From positions 1 through 64,000 of the forward strand of contig VCJN01000005.1 in NCBI GenBank assembly GCA_006384855.1: DNA of 64,000 nucleotides, read 5' to 3'. This stretch comes from Tetraselmis striata. Taxonomy: Eukaryota; Chlorophyta; Chlorodendrophyceae; Chlorodendrales; Chlorodendraceae. The first letter of the stretch is position 1. Each line of letters opens with the position of its first letter. Shown one piece after another: positions 22,751 to 35,138 of this stretch. Position numbers and translations under genes: made by a program. Below the pieces are notes generated by a model, which was not told where the DNA came from, searched no databases, and was given only the letters and a program-made list of their open reading frames with translations.

Positions 22751-25700
22751 CGCAATCCAAATGAGAGTGAATGAAGGAAACAGCAGCCACAGCAGCAGCA
22801 GAAGGTGAAGGTGTTGATGCCCACAGGGCGCCCCCCATGGACGTTGATACGGGGGTGCCGGCGCGGTAATAACACCATATTGCGTATGAGAACCTGCTCT
22901 GCCTGTCAGAGGTCAAATCTAGACGAAACTATAGGGGAATGATAACGAATGTTCTTATAGGCTGCATGCAAGGCCAATGTGAGGCTCGTGATAAGGGCTC
23001 TCACAGAGTCACCGGCACCCGTTTACCGATACGCCAAGATATGGGCGCTCCCAGCATGGTTGCCACCAGGGGTGGAATGTCCGCTTCCATCGAGGGTGAG
23101 GCTGCGCTGCTGACGGGTGGCCGGGCCGCCCACCTAAAGCGGAACGACGCGTAGGGCGTGATCACGGCGATCTGGCGCAGGTACTTGAGGATCTTGGCGC
23201 GGTACGTCTTCATGTTGCCCTCCACAATCAGGCTGACCTCGGAGCCCACCCAGTTGTCGGGGTTGGGCACGTGCTTCTCCAAGCGCACATCCGGCTGGTT
23301 CCTGCGCGCACAGCACATGGCGGCCGTCAGCCCGCCTGGCACATCAGCTGCCCAGGACCTACGCGCAATGGCCGCTCGTTGCCGCTTCTCGAGCCCTAAA
23401 ATATATAAACCGTGATAGCATGAGCTGTAGCAAAAATGATTGTCTTATGGGTGCCAACGCGACTACAAGAACCCGAATATTTCCTCCCAGAAAGACGGTG
23501 CCGGCAAATTGTTCTTAGCTGTGAAATAATCTTTGATTGATTTGTCTAGAATTGAGCCGTGCAGGGCAGGGCGGTGTCTTATCAAAAATGTGTTTACAGT
23601 CGCGCCGGCATCCGTACTATATCTGCAGTAGATTCGCATCTATGCTTGACACCAACAAGACAGAATAGTAGTTTCCACCTGTGCTGGGCATCAGGTGTGT
23701 GTGTGTGTGTGTTGGGGGGGGGGGGGGGGGGGGGCTTGCCTGTGGATGTCGATGCTCAGGCGGTAGAAGGACTTGGAACCGCCAGACTTCTTTGTTGCGC
23801 TGTACACCTGGCGGTGGGCCGCCATGAGGCCGCAACCGTCACGCCCAAGAGTTTCGTAGGGTTCTTGCAAAACCCAAACACTGAACCGGAACCCAAAATC
23901 ATATCCAAACCTACTTCTTAACCTAAGAACCCTTCCAAACTTAACAACGCTAAAAACCCCCTGAACTTCGCGCCAACCACGGCACTCACACAGACAGCAG
24001 CACAGGGGCTGTGGCAGAGGCGGGGACACGGGCAGGCCCCACCTCCACCGGCAGCCCCGTGGACATTTTGGACCAGATGAGCGCCATCTTGGCGCCCAGG
24101 CCAAAGCGCCCGCGGTTCTGCTTCATGCCGTACTTGGTGCCTGCACCCCGCGAAGGGTCAGTGAAAGAGCACGTGTATGAAAGGATGTCATGGATGCACG
24201 CGCTATGCTCGGTAAGGGGGGGGGGGGGGGGTAGGGGCATGACCAGACAGCACCCTGCCGAGCATGTTGGGGATGCTCTCATGTGGCATGCCCATGCCGT
24301 TGTCCTGCGAGCAAGGCAGAATGGGGCGAGGCACAAGAGGTGGGGGGGGGGGGGGGGGGGGGGGAGGGGGGGGGAGAGCAGAGGTTGTGCGCCGCTGTCA
24401 GATGCAAAAGGTAGGGAGGCAGGCGTTTGCTGATGTGCAGATCACTGGCGTCAGTGTAATCCACTCCCCCTCCCCTGCCCACACTCCCAAAACGCACGCA
24501 CAGACACACCTTCACAGTGATCCGATAGTAGAAGCGCTCCTTGCTGCCGGTGTTCCGTGCTTTCTCCAGCTTCTTGGCCTCCTGCGCCGCGGCCGCGCCG
24601 CCCTTCTGCGCTCCGCCAGCGCGCACCACAGGCGCGCCTCAGCGCACTCCCCTCCCCGGCTGCCATGCCCCCCTCATGTGACCCCCCCCCCCCCCCCCCG
24701 CGCCCCCTGGCCCGGCCCGCACCTGAAGCGCCACCTTCTCCAGCCGCTTGTTCTCGCGGGCCTCCTTCGCCTCCCGTTTCTGCAGCGCAGCCCCGCCCAG
24801 CACCACCACCCACAGGTTGCACACAGACCCTGACACAAACTAGCCGAGAAGCCTGATGATGGGCGGGCGGTGCCAGTGGGGGCAGGACAGGACCAGGCAA
24901 GATGCCACCCCCCCCCCACCCCGCGCCCCCCCTTCTCAAGCACACACATGCAGGCAGCCCACCTTCTTCTCCGGCGTCGTTTCGTAGTCGTCGTACAGCG
25001 AGTCGTCCAGGCGGTCGTGGTTCTCCACGCCCCGGATGGTGTTCAGCTTCCTCTGCGAGATCTCCTCTCTACGCCGCGCCACCGCTGCGTCAGCCCCGCT
25101 GGCATGCTGGGCAGGATGCGGCGCCCGCGAGAGGGAAAGCGGCGGCAGTGCTGGAGGGGGGTGAGGGTCGTGGCACACACATAGTGACGTCGATGTCTGG
25201 CAGCGTCATGGCGCTCTCGGCCGCGTCCAGCGAGTTCTCCACCAGCTCCCGCATTGTGGTGTAGAGCGACTTGCCTGGCTGCAGACAGTCGCAATGCTCA
25301 GGCTCCCCCTCATGCAGTGTGCAGTGCAAGATTAAGGGGAATAACGGTGGGGGGGCTCGGGTGGTGCCTGCGTAGCTGTGCAGCCACACCATTTAAGTGT
25401 CAGACCGACAACGCCCAAACATGACCCATACAGGACCCTCGCTGCGCGCTGCATGCAGGCCAAGCATGCGTAGATATGTAGAGGAGGCTAAGATGATAGC
25501 TCCCCGTAAAGGGCGACCTCAAGTTTGACGAATGCTGATCCAAAGAGGCAACAAGTCTCAACTTGTTCGCTGACAAAATAGATGGGCACCCTCACCGAGC
25601 TCCGTGTAAACGTAGAGTCAAGTCCTGTACTTTTACTAATGTCTATACCCTGGCTACTGACGTTTAGAGCAACACAGGGCAGTGCCGCGGTGGAGGAAGG

Positions 25701-25860
25701 CGGCGGCGAGGTGGCGGCCCCCTCCCCCCTCGCCCCCACTTCCCCTGCCGTTCGGCGCGCTACGTACGTTGTCAAAACCCGCGATATTCTTGTTCTCCGC
25801 GAAAAACTCGGCGGGGCTCTTCTGCTGCAGCTGGTCCTTGCCCGCTGCCTTGGGCGCCAT
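17626..25860 (-). CDS. TOP6B: DNA topoisomerase VI subunit B, complete, 20 exons
   Basis: ATPase subunit of the type IIB topoisomerase that, with TOP6A, passes duplex DNA; in plants it supports endoreduplication. Exons (minus): 25860-25768, 25278-25181, 25068-24963, 24779-24723, 24605-24510, 24304-24244, 24140-24043, 23807-23740, 23301-23134, 22164-22005, 21743-21597, 21442-21335, 21201-21148, 20993-20887, 20448-20370, 20166-19981, 19542-19465, 18167-18087, 17863-17795, 17736-17626. Every junction keeps frame, giving 674 aa, the usual family length. GHKL motifs are present: RELVENSLDAAES (N box), DNGMGMP (G1), GRFGLGAKMALIWSK (G2). The transducer end has ALEYQMQVG. Intron 8 uses a GC donor (23739). 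The start of exon 5 is the least certain acceptor. The last 36 residues, Cys-rich, show no match I recognise. Intron 17 (1297 bp) carries an inserted copy of another gene's 5' end. Confidence 0.95.
18743..19080 (+). mobile_element. Pack-type insertion in TOP6B intron 17 carrying a copied promoter and start codon
   Basis: Between near-inverted 24-bp repeats (18743-18766, containing GTATACAGGGCGCC; 19057-19080, containing GCCCTGTATGCATAC) lies 18815-18972. This is about 85-90% identical to the reverse complement of 7215-7038, i.e. the 5' flank plus the first 13 or so codons of family member C, with ATG at 18933 (MAIHAKLISGTLYGKA). Homology stops abruptly after that and a stop codon follows. More copies of the palindromic motif lie at 19003-19034 and 19102-19123. 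No clear target duplication was found. Transposon capture is inferred. Confidence 0.6.
22681..22749 (+). repeat. compound (C)n(CA)n microsatellite in TOP6B intron 9
   Basis: A run of about 18 C followed by about 25 CA units. Confidence 0.95.
23694..23734 (+). repeat. compound (GT)n(G)n microsatellite in TOP6B intron 8
   Basis: About nine GT units then about 21 G. On the gene's sense strand this is a C run that starts 5 nt after the GC donor. Confidence 0.95.
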
Positions 25861-28266
25861 GGCGACAGAGCGCCCCGCCGGCAGTGCCTGCGCCGCGGGT
25901 TGTCGGGCGGCAGTGAGAGGGCGGTGCCGAGGTGGTGCACTCGCCGGAAAAATACAATTTAAAAAAGAAAAAAAGACGTCACGCGTTGACAACGTACCCG
26001 CCTGGACTCTCGGCGACCGCTTGGTCAGTTCGGTGCGAGTGATGGAAGTCGAGACTGCCGCTACTGGGGGCGCCCTGACGGGCAGGCGCGGCGGCACTCC
26101 CGGTGATCTTTTACGGCGCGAGGCCCGGATAAAGTAGGGATCAATGGAAGCAAGAATGAACAGGAAGGGCTGATGGTCCACGGCTCCGCCTGGCCGGCGT
26201 AACTGTCGGGGCAAAACCGCAGCGGCTGTCTACCTGGGGCTAGCTGGGATAGCTACATGTAGCGACTGTCTTCTGCCGGTCCGATGATCCGCCCTGCGAG
26301 CGGCTCTGTTGTCTGTATGCCGCGCTGCTGACCCGCCGCCGTCGGTTCGTTAGCCAGATCGCGCGTATTACGATGACGATGAGATACGAATCAGCGCAGT
26401 AGTATATGAGGCGACCCGCCAGTAAGTAGCGACCAAAGAATTATTCAAAAATAATATCTGCCCTGGTATCCCTGCTTACCCGTACGGGGACGCACCAGTA
26501 GCACGACGACTGGTATGGCTGGTATGCATATCAGCAGTACAGCAAGTCATATCCGATATGTGGGCAAGGTACCGTAGCTCGTGCTTTAACGTAGATGTAC
26601 CGTAGATGTACCGCCGTAGCAGCGAAGTGATTTTCAAATCGCCATTCTCAAGTGGCGCTCATGTAAATATATGGTGCTGCTACAGGTATAATTCAAATTA
26701 ATAATCAACTCCACAGTATATTAATGTAGTACTTTATTCATGTAGTACTTTATTTACGTGTACTTTATTTGTATTTCAGCCCTATTTTACAATCCTGGTA
26801 CAGGACGGCGGTACTCTATCATTGCTTCTACCCTATCACTACCCTACCACCCTATTAATTCACCCGATCACCTACAAGTACCCTACTCTATCTATTCTAC
26901 AGTAGTAGCCCAATAATAATATACTGAGATTTACATTTTGGGGTAGCATTCATTACCAGTAACAACTGCTACCATAATAATGAAATGCTGAAGAACACGA
27001 CTAGCGACTGTGTGATAGAGCAGTACCATACATGCTGTATATCTGTTTCCCGACAACATCACAGACAGTATTAGGTAGATATGCCCTGGTTCCGTATTAG
27101 GAGTCCCACTGCTCGGAATGCGGGGTACATTTTGGCACGCTTGCCTGGTGTGATAGGCTGAGTGGTTATTGATGAACTAACATGGTAACGGGCGGGCGTG
27201 CCGATATCCAGCCACAGCGCTGGTATACCTACGCGTACAATCCTTCCTCGCTACGCCGTGTATAGCACTATATCCGCGCCAGACCACGCACATCACACCG
27301 GTCCTGCTATGAGGAGCCCCCACTACACATTTACATTATCTAATCACAATACCAGCTGCTTTTAGCTGCCGCATATGTACATGCACCCTCATCTGCCGCG
27401 GAGATCTCGATTATGTTAAGCTCTGAAATGCCCTCAGCACAATCCCATTGTAGTACATGACTCAGCACACATCCTGGGTATGTATGCCTGGGATCTCGCT
27501 ACTTTTATTGTGGCCACGTGTGGCTCTGATTCCCTTATGGGTCCGCAATGCCACTGCATTTGTTGCAACGTGACCCCCTCCCCCCCAAATGATATGTGCT
27601 TAATCACACCTAGCTCACAAACAGCATGCTTTCACCTGCTGATCCTGGCAGCTGGACATCAACGGATGATGTTCCTAGCCACGCCTCATGTACTATTGAC
27701 ATGTGCCCGTAGTCGACTTCGCAGCCGCGATGTCCGGAGTGCAAAGCGCACAGACGTCACAGAACTTCATCTGTGCCTGCACCCCCTTGTTCAGGCAGAC
27801 TCCACCACCTACATCGGAGCGCGCTCGCGGGTAGCCTCAGAACCCCTCCCTAGCCAGACTTCCAAGTGCGCAAGTAGGGCTGTCACGCGCGATGGCTCGC
27901 ACAATAACCCTCCCTTGTGCACAATCACAGGCGTATCTGACGCCACAACGGCAGCGCTGTGAGCCAGAGCGGTGTCTACTGATACCTGGTCAGGCTGAGC
28001 GCCAGGGGACCCACGTCGCTAGCAGTCCTGGCCCGACAAAGGCAGCTTCACTACAAGCATTACAGGCCGGTCACGGCAACGGGGGGGGGGGGGGGGAGCA
28101 GACTAGAGATGGTATGTGGTGATAATTTGATGACGCAAACGGGGGCGCCACTGCAATCGTCTGCCAGCAATAATGTCTGCTGCAGCAGAGGGGGCCGCAG
28201 TGGCTAGCTGGGCACCCTCTTGCCCAGGCAGGCGGCATCCACGCGGTGAGGTCCCATTGCCCCTAG
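25861..28266. other. intergenic, upstream of TOP6B and downstream of the Mpv17-like gene
   Basis: 25861-26140 is GC-rich and should hold the TOP6B promoter. 26140-27470 is AT-richer with short repeats of GTAGATGTACC (about 26585-26612) and TAGTACTTTATT (about 26727-26775). 27480-28060 is open on the plus strand but unrecognised. A poly-G tract lies at 28081-28096. Confidence 0.4.
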
Positions 28267-29663
28267 CTAGTCCACTTCCTCAATCACCACAGCTTCCTTC
28301 CCAGCCGTGTCGAACAACCCTGCGGTGGTATCAGTATGTGCGGCTGCGTGAGCGAGGCAAGCGAGGTGCAGGCAGCGAGGCAGGCATACATGCATGCAGG
28401 CAGGCAGGCAGCGAGGCAGGCAGGTGGCGCGCCAGAGCAGTGCTAAAGTGTGGCTACATGTGCACACCTTGCATCACCGATAGGATGACCGTCCAGAGAA
28501 AGGACACCCCCGCTACATACGGAATCCGGAAGTGCATCGGAACGATTCCGAAGTTAATTATCTGAAAAGTGAGGGCGCAACACACCAGCAGCCCTCAGCA
28601 TTTGCGGCGAAAGGGATGAGGATTTCAGCTATGGCTCAGAGAGGTTTGGGGGGAGGGGAGAGCGGGGAATCAGTGCGGATTCAGAGAGCTGCTGCGCAGG
28701 TTGGCGTGGGCGGATAAGGGGAGATCAGGGACGTACCTGCGCTGGCACCCACACGCACCAGAGCGCCCGCACGGAGTCCCAGATCTCCGCCTTGTACTTG
28801 GTTGATGCGTACTCAATGATGGGCTTGTCGTACGCGATGGCCTTGATGCTATAGAACACTGGGAAGTACATGAACGGGTGGCTGGGGGCAGAGCACAGCA
28901 GCAGCGGTCCTTCTCAGCACAGGTCCCAATGACCCCCTCCCAGCTTTTGCTGAAAACATACGTCCTCTCCAGCCCCCCATCACCCTTCGTCACCCCCCAG
29001 CCACGGTGTGGCACATGTCGGGCGACTTACTGGAGGGCTTGGTCCAGAAACACCTTGGTGCCCACAGCCGTGATATGTCCGTGCGTACTCTTCAGGTGGT
29101 GGCACATCCTCTGGAAAACCTTGTTGTAAAGAAAGTACTGAAAGCCGCCCAAGTACATAAACCCTGCGATGATAGCGGCAGCACAGTGGGTGTAACGGCA
29201 GGGAGTGGCCTTGCCCAAGTGGCTGACGATTTAGATACGCAAGTGTCGTGAGAGCAGCCTAAGTGTCGTTAGAGTGGGTAGTCAGGGCTGTGTCTGGCTG
29301 CTCACCAAAGGCGGTAAAGGTGGCATTGCGCTGCCAGTCTATCTCATCGCGCCGCTCCATCACCTGCGGCACAACGCCACGAGCTCAGCAAGCAGACCCA
29401 TCATGCACCACACACACACATATATACATAGATACATGTGCATGATACGGTTACAAGCGAAGCCGGTTAGAGTTCACACGCACCTTCTGCGCGAAGATGT
29501 CGGCGGCCGTCGTCTTAAAGCCGGTCGTCATGAAGCCAGTGACGAATGGCCGCTTCTTGGCGGCGTCGCTGTACCACAGCGCACCATCCACAAAGGGCTT
29601 GGTGAACATATTCTGGCCTGCGCGCATGGCCATTGGCGTCATGATCTCACGGGATAGCCTCAT
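28267..29663 (-). CDS. Mpv17/PMP22 family membrane protein, 6 exons
   Basis: Small four-helix membrane protein of the peroxisomal/mitochondrial inner-membrane Mpv17-PMP22 family, thought to act in membrane permeability or reactive-oxygen handling. Exons (minus): 29663-29484, 29363-29306, 29163-29031, 28881-28737, 28561-28468, 28319-28267; phases agree at every junction, giving 220 aa from the ATG at 29663. Motifs in family order: GFMTTGFKTTAADIFAQK, DEIDWQRNATFTAFG, GGFQYFLYNKVFQR, DQALHHPFMYFPVFY, YKAEIWDSVRALWCVWVPAQ, and the signature IINFGIVPMHFRIPY. The start is uncertain. In sense orientation a 20-nt G run lies only a few bases upstream of this ATG, so a further 5' exon or an untranslated G tract are both possible. 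Substrate and organelle cannot be told from the sequence. Confidence 0.9.
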
Positions 29664-31163
29664 CAGCGCCCCCCCCCCCCCCCCCCCCCCTCTGCCCCTT
29701 TGTCCCAACGCCCCGAGATAACACCTAATCGCCCATCATTCCTCTCCACTGCCTACCCTTGCGCGCTGCCCGGTGGCGTTGGCCCCAGCCTAATGCAGGG
29801 TCGCAGTGGACAGGTCTCGGAAAGTACGAGCATAACGCCTCAGAGGGAGAACTGAGAAATATAGCACTCTAGTGAGTGCACTCGACAGGCGGCGCTGGAC
29901 GGTACACGGCAAGCGGAACCGCCGGACAGCGTGGAGAATTGCGTCTGACCTCCCGCTCACTGTCGGTGTAGGCCGGGGGTGGGGGGGTGGGGGGGGGGGG
30001 GGGCGCACCCCATTTCTGCACCCACGGTGCTAGTCGCAGCGTTCCTCTAACCATGATGCCCGCCTAGACCGCTGTCGATAGTCTACCGAAAGGACGCCGC
30101 TGCGACGCTATCGAGCTTGCTCCCGGGTCTTGGCAGGCGGGTCGCTGCTGCGAGCCGCCGCGGCAGGGCGGAATCGCACGAGCGGCTTTGTTAGCGACGT
30201 CGTCCCTCTTGCGCACTTAACGCGCCGGTGACGACAGTCCTCTCAACTTTGGCGTGCGACGTTTCAAGGAGCTTCTAGCTTCGATCAGCTGCGGCGAGCG
30301 AGCAAGGTGGCGGGCGCGTCCGGCCGGGCCGTCGTAGGGTTGATGTGGTGGGAGAGGTAATAAATATGCCGTTCTAAGCGGCGATCGATACACAGACCCA
30401 CAGGCCAGGCCACAGTACTCGTACCTGCAGCTCGGAATGAACGAGGGCGACTGGGTGACGCGCGCCAGCCGTCATGACTACGCCGTCATGCTGCGCCGTC
30501 TCTCAGCCTCTCGTCAAACCACGGTCGTCTACGCGGCATATTCGTAGAGATACTTTGTGCATGATGTACGTTTCATTCCAGAATTCCCGCGCATTTCCGG
30601 CGACTGGAGGCGAACGAGTTGCGCGAGGTTTTTGTGAGATAACTGCGTGCAACTAATTCGCTAGCCGCCTGCGACCCAGCTCGGGCAACTGAACGGCGCA
30701 GATCGGTCGGATGAGCCTGCTTCGGCTTGCGGTTTGGCAGAGGCCGGGCCGCCCCGGGAGCCTGCCGCCGCATCGATGCGCACGTGACAGAAATGATCGG
30801 CAAGATGGACGTACTGTACTACTGTACATCGTCGTAGCATGTGGGCAGCTAAGTTCGGCAGAAAGTACCAGAGCCGCGTGACAGCGCGCTCCCCATTTCT
30901 GCGCGCCGCCTGCTGCTATGTCTTTTTGGTTACAGGGAGAGCGTCCAGAGAATGCACGCAAAGTACTGGGGAAGGAAAAAGCCTACATTTAAGCAGAAAA
31001 TGCGCCGCCTGCTGCTCCGCAGACATGGTGCGATCAGCAGATGACAGACGAAACCTCGCTCAGCCATTCACTCGTCTTTCGTGCAGGCAGGCAGGCCCTT
31101 CTTCGCCGCAAGCCGCATTCCCTCAGCTCGACTTGCTCCCCCCTCCCCCTTCATTGAATCCTG
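29664..31163. other. divergent intergenic region between Mpv17-like and PGL genes
   Basis: GC-rich, with poly-C at about 29669-29690 and poly-G at 29983-30003. A plus-strand frame at 30839-31160 overlaps the likely 5' flank of PGL and has no signature. No gene recognised. Confidence 0.4.
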
Positions 31164-33147
31164 ATGGCTTCCCACGCGCTCGCAAAGGCTACATGCGCCA
31201 CGGCGCCGCCCCGGCGGGCCGCCGCCGCCCGGCAGCCGAGCACTGTGGGTCCCCTTCCCCCCCCCCTCTCGCTCCAGACCAGATGCCAACCGATCGACCA
31301 TGCGTCAGCCGCCTCCAGTTCCAGCGTGCACCCTAACCAATCCGCGCTGACCCGCATGCGCATATTATTCCACAGTCCGCACACGCGGCCGCTAGCCCGC
31401 CTTCCGACCCCGAAGGAACACAGATTGAAGGGGAGCACAGGAGGGTAGGAGAGAGAGGGGGGGGGGGGGGGGGGGGGGGTATAAACCGTGAAAAATAATT
31501 AGGGGGGCACGTATATATGCATATCACCCCGTCTGCTTTTAATAATGATGAGCATTTGAATATGTTATGCCGCTGATGCGGCTGAGAGTCAGACCCGTGC
31601 CTCTCCCATTCGCGCTGTCCATGCCTGCCGCCCACGGAGTAACACACTGTACTGCTGTGATGAAGCTCCCCCCCCCCCAAAAAAAATCCCTGTCTGGGCG
31701 TCCTTGCTTCAGGCGGCGCGTCCCAGCGTGCGCCGAGCCGCGCTGAAGCAGCCGAAGGTGGAGACGAGCGCGCCCCGAGAGGCAGAGCAGAAGGTGGCCG
31801 CACCGCCGCCCACCAAGGCGGGCGCCAAGCCGCCGCCGACGATCAACGTCATCCCGGAGAACGGCGTGTGGCCGGACGGCATCCCGCCTGTCATGGGCGC
31901 CCACCTCATGGCCTCCGGTGAGGAAACTCGCTGCCCCTTCCCGCAGCCTTCCCCGTGCTGCTCCCGCCTCGCGGGATAGCTGCCGCACCACTCCCCATGC
32001 AGCTGCCCACATCCAGCACTGCCAATGCCCGTGAGGCATGTCGCCGCCAGCGCCAGTGTCAATGCCCAGAGCCAGGCTTGGACCGGTCACACGAGGACTT
32101 GCTGCTGGGTTGGCCGGGGAGGCTGCTGATGACCTCCCTCGCTGGGCGACCCGCAGGCAAGGTTGCCCCCATCTCCACCTCCAAGGGCTGCGGCACCGGC
32201 GTGGCGCACGAGTTCCAGTACCGCAGCGTGGAGGGCGAGGGCGACATCATGCAGTACGGCAACAAGGCGCAGGTGTCAGTGGCGCTCGCGCGCATGGTGG
32301 CGGCCGCCTCCGCGGACGCCATCGCGGAGCGCGGCGCCTTCACGCTCGTGCTCAGCGGCGGGTCGCTGCCCACGCTGCTGAACAGCCTAGTGGGCGCCGC
32401 GTCCGTGGAGTTTGACAAGTGGACGGTGCTGTACGTGGACGAGCGCAACGTGCCGCACAGCCACCCCGACAGCACGCACAAGCTGGCGGTGGAGTCCTTC
32501 CTTAGCAAGGTCCCCACACCCAAACCAGCATGTGAACAGCACAATCACACCAGTGCACGCGGATCATGTGATGGGAGGTTTGGATTAATTTAGTCGTGGG
32601 TTAACCCCCCCCCCCCCCCCCTCCCGGCAAACAGGTGGGTGTCCCACCAGAGCAGATCATTGCCATCGAGGAGGGGCTGCCGGTGGACCAGGCGGCAACT
32701 GCGTACGCGGGCCGCATGATGTCGCTGCCCAAGCACGTGCTGCCGCGCAACGAGGCGGGCCTGCCCGTGCACGACCTCATGCTGCTTGGAATCGGCTACG
32801 ACGGCCACGTTGCGTCGCTGTTCCCCAACACCGGCGCCACGTCCTGCGACGACGGGCGCTGGGTGCTCCCCGTCTCCAACAGCCCCAAGCCACCGCCGGA
32901 GCGCATCACCATGACCATGCCCGTCATCAACGCCGCGCGCCACGTAGTGATGGTCGCGACCGGCGAGAGCAAGGCAGACATCGTGCAGCGCGCGCTGGAG
33001 ACGCAGGCGCTGCCGGGCTCGGTGCCCGCGCAGATGCTGGCGCCCGTCGACGGCAAGCTCACCTGGATGCTGGACGCCAACTCTGCCTCCCTGCTGTCGC
33101 CGCTCGACTGGGAGGACAGCAAGATGTGGCCGCGCAGCGAGATCTAG
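31164..33147 (+). CDS. PGL: 6-phosphogluconolactonase, probably plastid-targeted
   Basis: Hydrolyses 6-phosphogluconolactone to 6-phosphogluconate in the oxidative pentose-phosphate pathway. Exons: 31164-31244 (inferred), 31713-31917, 32157-32509, 32635-33147; phases agree, giving 383 aa. Motifs: LVLSGGSLPTLL (sugar-phosphate loop), LYVDERNVPHSHPDST (DER..P..H..S), HDLMLLGIGYDGHVASLFP, and the ITMTMPVINAAR core near the C-terminus. The N-terminal 95 or so residues are Ala/Arg/Pro/Lys-rich with few acids, like a plastid transit peptide plus linker; exon 1 (MASHALAKATCATAPPRR) is chosen because its GTGGGT donor is in phase with exon 2, but it is the least certain part. A C homopolymer (32605-32621) precedes the last acceptor, where it may act as the pyrimidine tract. 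Convergent with tafazzin, 636 bp away. Confidence 0.92.
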
Positions 33148-33782
33148 ATGCGACCTCCCTCCTCCCCCCCCCCCCCCCCCCCGGTAGGACTCCCCCTCTC
33201 CCCCTTCTTTGCCAGGGGCGTGCGTGCTCACGCTCCCTTCATGTCTACGGCACACGGGATGCATGCATTGGCTCAACATGCCCGTGTTTGCCTTGCTGCA
33301 GCCTTTTCGCACGCGGCAAATTTCGAGATCTACGTGCTTAGTGAGCAGGAACTGCATCAAAATGCACATCATGCTGCTTTGGGAAGGGACTGCTGTGGGA
33401 TTTCGCAATGATTGCTTGAGGAGTGGGGGGTGAGGGGGCACCGGGGTTGGCAGTGATGTGATGTGTTAAGGGGTGGCCTCGGTTGACTTTGGGAGCAACA
33501 AGCAGCCACTGGCACCTGGGTACACAAGCTATGTCCCGGGATGGTGTTTGTGTGCGGGTGAAGGGGTGGGGGGAATGGGCAGCAAGCCGCGGTGAGGTGC
33601 AAAATGTGGGGCTGTGCAGGTGCTGGCGACAGCGCAGGTGGCATGTGGGGCGGCAATGATCGCTGCTCTCCTGACGCTCATTGCAGCGCCCCGGCTGGCA
33701 CAGGCGAGCACAGCATCACACCCGCTGCTCTAGCTATAACCCTAAACACTAGACTCTAGAACTCTCTACACCTGCGCCCGGC
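33148..33782. other. convergent intergenic region, PGL and tafazzin 3' ends
   Basis: Holds a C homopolymer 17-35 nt after the PGL stop (about 33165-33182). No ORF of note; both 3' untranslated regions should lie here. Confidence 0.5.
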
Positions 33783-34621
33783 TCACGCGGGCGTTGGGCC
33801 TGGGTCCGGCTTGCGCTCCCGCGCAGGCTGGTTGACATTTGGCGGCGAGCGCGCCTCCAGGTCCACCAGCGACTGCTGCACCAGCGCCGTGATGTCCGCC
33901 CAGGCCGCACGTGTCAGGGTGCCCCCCGCGCGGCACTTGTCGCACACCTCCTGAGGCACCTCGATCGGCTCGCCCATAGTGACCACCAAGTCGTGCCCTG
34001 CCAGGCACACCACACCTCGCTCACCAGGGTGCTCAAGGGACCGCAGTGCGTGGTGTATGCGGCTGGGCACTTGGCCTTCTCGGCGCAGGGAGGGGGGTAA
34101 ATTGGGCGGCGGGGGGCATGAGAGGGTGACACACCAATGGAGAAGATGTTGCTGTATCTTCGCTTGATCTCCCCCATCCCAGAGTGGTAGAACGGCAGCA
34201 CAATCGGCGGACTGCGGGATCCCAAGCGGCGGAGGGCCAGGGAAGCTATCTCAGTTGGGTTACAAGGTGCTGTGGTGGGCATGCAATGGGGGAAAGCCTG
34301 CCATGAGGGATCGACGGTGCTGCACCTGCCGGTCTCGTTGACATAGTCGCATACCAGCTTTCCCACGCCTCTCTTGCAGGGTACCATCTCCCCGGAGAAG
34401 GAGACGCGCCCCTCAGGGAAAACGTGCACCCAGTCACCGCGCGCCATGCGGTGAGAGGTGATGCCCATCACCGGCTGCTCGATGCCCCCCTGGCGGTCGA
34501 TCGGCAGCACCTTGCCGCTGCGGAAGAACTGGCTAGCGGATTCCCGAGCGGCAGTGCGCCCCGGGAAAGGCGCAAAGGAGTTTCAGCCCACATAATATGC
34601 GACCAGCGCCAAATTAAAGGG

Positions 34622-34656
<35 letters not shown>

Positions 34657-35138
34657 GGGGGAGCACCCGAACAGCCAGTTGGAGTAGCAAATCTCCTGCG
34701 CGCAGAGCGTCCATCGGTTGCCATGATGCAGGTGCTCCGTGAGGAAGAAGGACCACGGAAGCATCGCGCAGATCACGCCCGGATCATCGAAGGTGCTGCG
34801 ATGATGCGCGGGGTCGAGCGGCTCGCCCTCAGTCGGCGAGCGTGTTTTTTTATTTCTATTTCTCTCTCTTAACGCGAGCGGTAAAGGGCAAGGGGGGTGG
34901 GGGGATATTGTAGGTGGACGCGCCTCGTGTGGTTGCACACCGTAAGCAGACCCACGCCTGGCTCCCGTTGCATGATGTGCTTGTCCAGCACGGCTCGGTT
35001 GCGCACTTCCGTGCGGTTGAGCCCGTTCAGCAGGAGCTTGCTGAAGGCGGACACCACGCCCAGCGTGGCGACGCGGCCCGCCTCGCCCCACGGCGGGGAG
35101 GTGAGCTCCTCGTCGTGCAGCCAGTCCGCGTCATCCAT
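33783..35138 (-). CDS. TAZ: tafazzin-type phospholipid-lysophospholipid acyltransferase
   Basis: Mitochondrial membrane acyltransferase that remodels cardiolipin acyl chains (family role). Exons (minus): 35138-34924, 34795-34667, 34532-34355, 34249-34135, 33997-33783; phases agree, giving 283 aa, close to the usual length. Motifs: VCNHTSTFDDPG (the HX4D catalytic motif, assembled across intron 1), FFRSGKVLPIDRQGGI, GDWVHVFPEGRVS, PIVLPFYHSGMGE, and GEPIEV. Intron 1 has a GC donor (AG then GCGCGT at 34923). Intron 2 starts GTGCTC and after 6 nt enters a C-rich tract of about 35 nt on the sense strand. The C-terminal 25 residues are Pro/Arg-rich and not conserved in any family I know. Confidence 0.93.

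Noticed and set aside
24451..24945. Long Gly/Arg-rich frames across TOP6B introns
   Set aside because: They run through poly-G tracts and introns in the wrong frame relative to the TOP6B exons.
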